This document shows, in pieces, positions 55,861 through 64,000 of a stretch of 64,000 nucleotides of DNA. This stretch comes from Diphasiastrum complanatum (taxonomy: Eukaryota; Streptophyta; Lycopodiopsida; Lycopodiales; Lycopodiaceae): the NCBI GenBank assembly GCA_029204225.1, contig CM055098.1, positions 7,730,246-7,794,245 of the forward strand, read 5' to 3'. The notes under the pieces are model-generated. The model was not told where the DNA came from. It worked only from the letters and a program-made list of their open reading frames with translations, and ran no database searches. Positions within the stretch are counted from its first letter, which is position 1, and each line of letters begins with the position of its first letter. Made by a program: the position numbers and the translations under genes.

Positions 55861-57638
55861 TTGCTTACAAGTCTTTGTCCATAACGACTAGGAAGGGTTG
55901 CATAAGGCATTCACTTTGATTGCAAACAGCCCTCTCTACATTCCAGAATCATTTGAGTATTTTGTGGAGATAAATTGTATAACCTTCCAGCCTCAATGGT
56001 ACTTTGAGTTGCAGTAGATTTTTTGCTTACGGCTGGTGACAACTAAGGCAAGTCAACCTGACTCCAGATACTCTAGTTAGACGCCATTAAAAACCTTGTC
56101 ATACACTACCAAGGCCTGTTTACCAAGGCAACAGATCGAAGAATCCTCCATGTGTTTGGCCTTATTCTGCAACTTTGTTTGCACATGTTCATTCAAGAGG
56201 AACTTTTTCAACAATTGAATTGATGAGTAGCTACAAACCTTGTTTTAAATGTGATTTGTGTGCCTAGACAATGCTTTGTTGAGAATAATAACACATTAAA
56301 ATTTCTGGGGCTCCTAGTGTTCACATTTCTTATGATCTGAGTTACAAGTGAAATGGTTTGATTCCAATCAGAAATACCATCCACATGTTGCAAACAGAAC
56401 GGGACTGCCCAAAAAAAGAGCACCGAGTTACAAGTGAAATAGTTTGATTGCAATCAGAAATATCATCCACGTGCCTTTGTTTCGCAAGGTACAAAAAATT
56501 GGCCATCTTCGTAACCTTCTATATTCAAGCAATAACTGCAACTTAGCAATCAGGAATCCATCATAATATATATCGCATTTAGATGTCTTGAAATGTCGCT
56601 GTGAGAATGAGGCCTTTGAATACTCAATATGATTGAGGTAGTGGATGAATAAGATGATCTTTCTGCAAGCTGCAAGAAGCTCAAAAGTACTCACATTTAG
56701 ATGTAACTTACTATTCAGATGGCAAATGTCCTCGAGTAGTAATGCATGCATGTTCATAACCTCCAAATTGGCACTCTTGCAGCTACTAATTTGCACCCTC
56801 TACAATAAACTGCATCACTCTAGCTTGTTGCAGTGACTTATTCCACTATGTTATCACTTAGAAGTTAGTACCACATTTTCATCCACTAGAATTTGCAATA
56901 AATGTTGGTTTACATTAGTAATGAAAGAGCAGATGTGAAAAAATTAAGAGGCGCTTAAGTAAATTAAAATTCAGAAGAAAAATTAAGTACAAGATAATTC
57001 TGCCTCTTTAAAGAAGAGTTATCTGGGTCAATGTATATATGTACTTAATATTGACATTCCCCTCAAACGATTTATTCTAGGAATAAACTTACATGACACG
57101 TTCTGTGCCATTGGCTCCATAAAATGACAGCAAGAGAGAGTCCAGTGTGAAAGAGCATGTTCTTATCTCTACCATTCAGGTCACAAACTTGGCCCTATTG
57201 CTACATACAATGGATACTAAACTAAACTAGGTGCCATAGACAATACCACGGCACTCAGACATGCGTGTGTGATAAAAAGAATCATACATTTAAAACTGGT
57301 TGTAGCTACTCCTGCTTTAGGAACAGTAAAGACCTTCAGTAGAATACCTTTTCAATTTTTAATAAGAATAATGACAGTCATTAATAGCTTTGACTGTCAT
57401 TGCTCATATCTTGAGCAAAGTTAAAACAATAATTTACAGAACACCAGCAAGGGTGCTGAAATATGTGACAGAGCATGGTTTCAACTCAATTCAACTCAAT
57501 CTAGCTCAACATAAAAAATAAGTGATTCAATCAAGAGAATATTTCCACTCTGGCAAATTGGCAGCACAATAGTTGACCACAGCTTACCATAGAGGATGTT
57601 GATGAACAATTATCAGCAAAAAAACTTCAAGGCCTAAA
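55861..57638. other. Region downstream of SMC5
   Basis: No gene recognised. A 47-bp direct repeat (GTTACAAGTGAAAT(G/A)GTTTG at about 56340 and 56427). A minus-strand 122-codon frame at 56428-56796 is leucine-rich but has no clear family. On the minus strand an AATAAA at 57071-57076 could serve the SMC5 transcript, about 560 bp after its stop. Confidence 0.45.
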
Positions 57639-63963
<6,325 letters not shown>

Positions 63964-64000
63964 CTGCACAACGCCAATACAAGTGATTAGTGTACTCGTC

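Noticed and set aside
55861-56800. Possible NBS-LRR resistance-gene remnant on the minus strand (LVVTSR-like and leucine-rich stretches)
   Set aside because: The motifs are weak, broken by stops, and in the wrong order (leucine-rich part before the nucleotide-binding part). No P-loop or GLPLA motif is visible.

Overview
This is nuclear DNA of a land plant; I cannot place it more precisely. It is AT-rich and dominated by nested, mostly broken LTR retrotransposons. The only active-looking host gene is split by plant-type introns with GT..AG ends, and the retroelements use the usual plant initiator-methionine primer site (TGGTATCAGAGC). One host gene is clearly supported: the C-terminal exons of the condensin-like DNA-repair ATPase SMC5 on the minus strand (57.6-64.0 kb), whose upstream exons lie beyond the window.

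Layout. 0-1.1 kb: 5' end of a minus-strand Copia element. 1.9-3.6 and 11.2-12.9 kb: 1.7-kb inverted repeat, each arm carrying two exons of a dead NADPH-cytochrome P450 reductase copy. Between the arms (4.1-10.3 kb) lie decayed Copia elements with inverted LTR pieces. 15.1-17.8 kb: broken CACTA/En-Spm transposase (TNP2 plus DUF4218) on the minus strand. 21.1-22.0, 25.1-25.3 and 37.5-38.3 kb: three blocks of one degenerate ~30-bp repeat. 22.1-27.0 kb: a Copia element in two opposed halves, best explained by a local inversion, with a ~400-bp TRIM element in its RT half. Each TRIM LTR contains a tRNA-like sequence with Pol III A and B boxes. 27.0-37.5 kb: a non-autonomous minus-strand Copia relative whose LTR was hit by a structurally complete, very young Copia element (27,757-34,187: 655-bp LTRs with one mismatch, TATGG target duplication, intact 1317-aa polyprotein).

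38.6-43.4 kb is a different kind of DNA: exon pieces from at least four unrelated genes (NEK-type kinase, CYP85-clan P450, HD-Zip II factor, probable NPF transporter) in one orientation with splice sites kept, as expected of a gene-capturing transposon. 44.8-46.7 kb: ~240-bp degenerate tandem array with a palindromic core. 47.7-48.5 kb: an unrecognised broken reading frame. 50.5-52.8 kb: a second young non-autonomous LTR element (921-bp LTRs, CTATG duplication). From 57.6 kb to the end is SMC5, whose introns hold dead Gypsy fragments and small foldback elements.

The candidates for something new are the tRNA-bearing TRIM, the captured-exon cluster, the recurrent 10-bp palindrome CACACGTGTG in LTR-like sequence, and the two degenerate tandem repeat families. 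All identifications rest on reading translations and motifs by eye; no database search was run.
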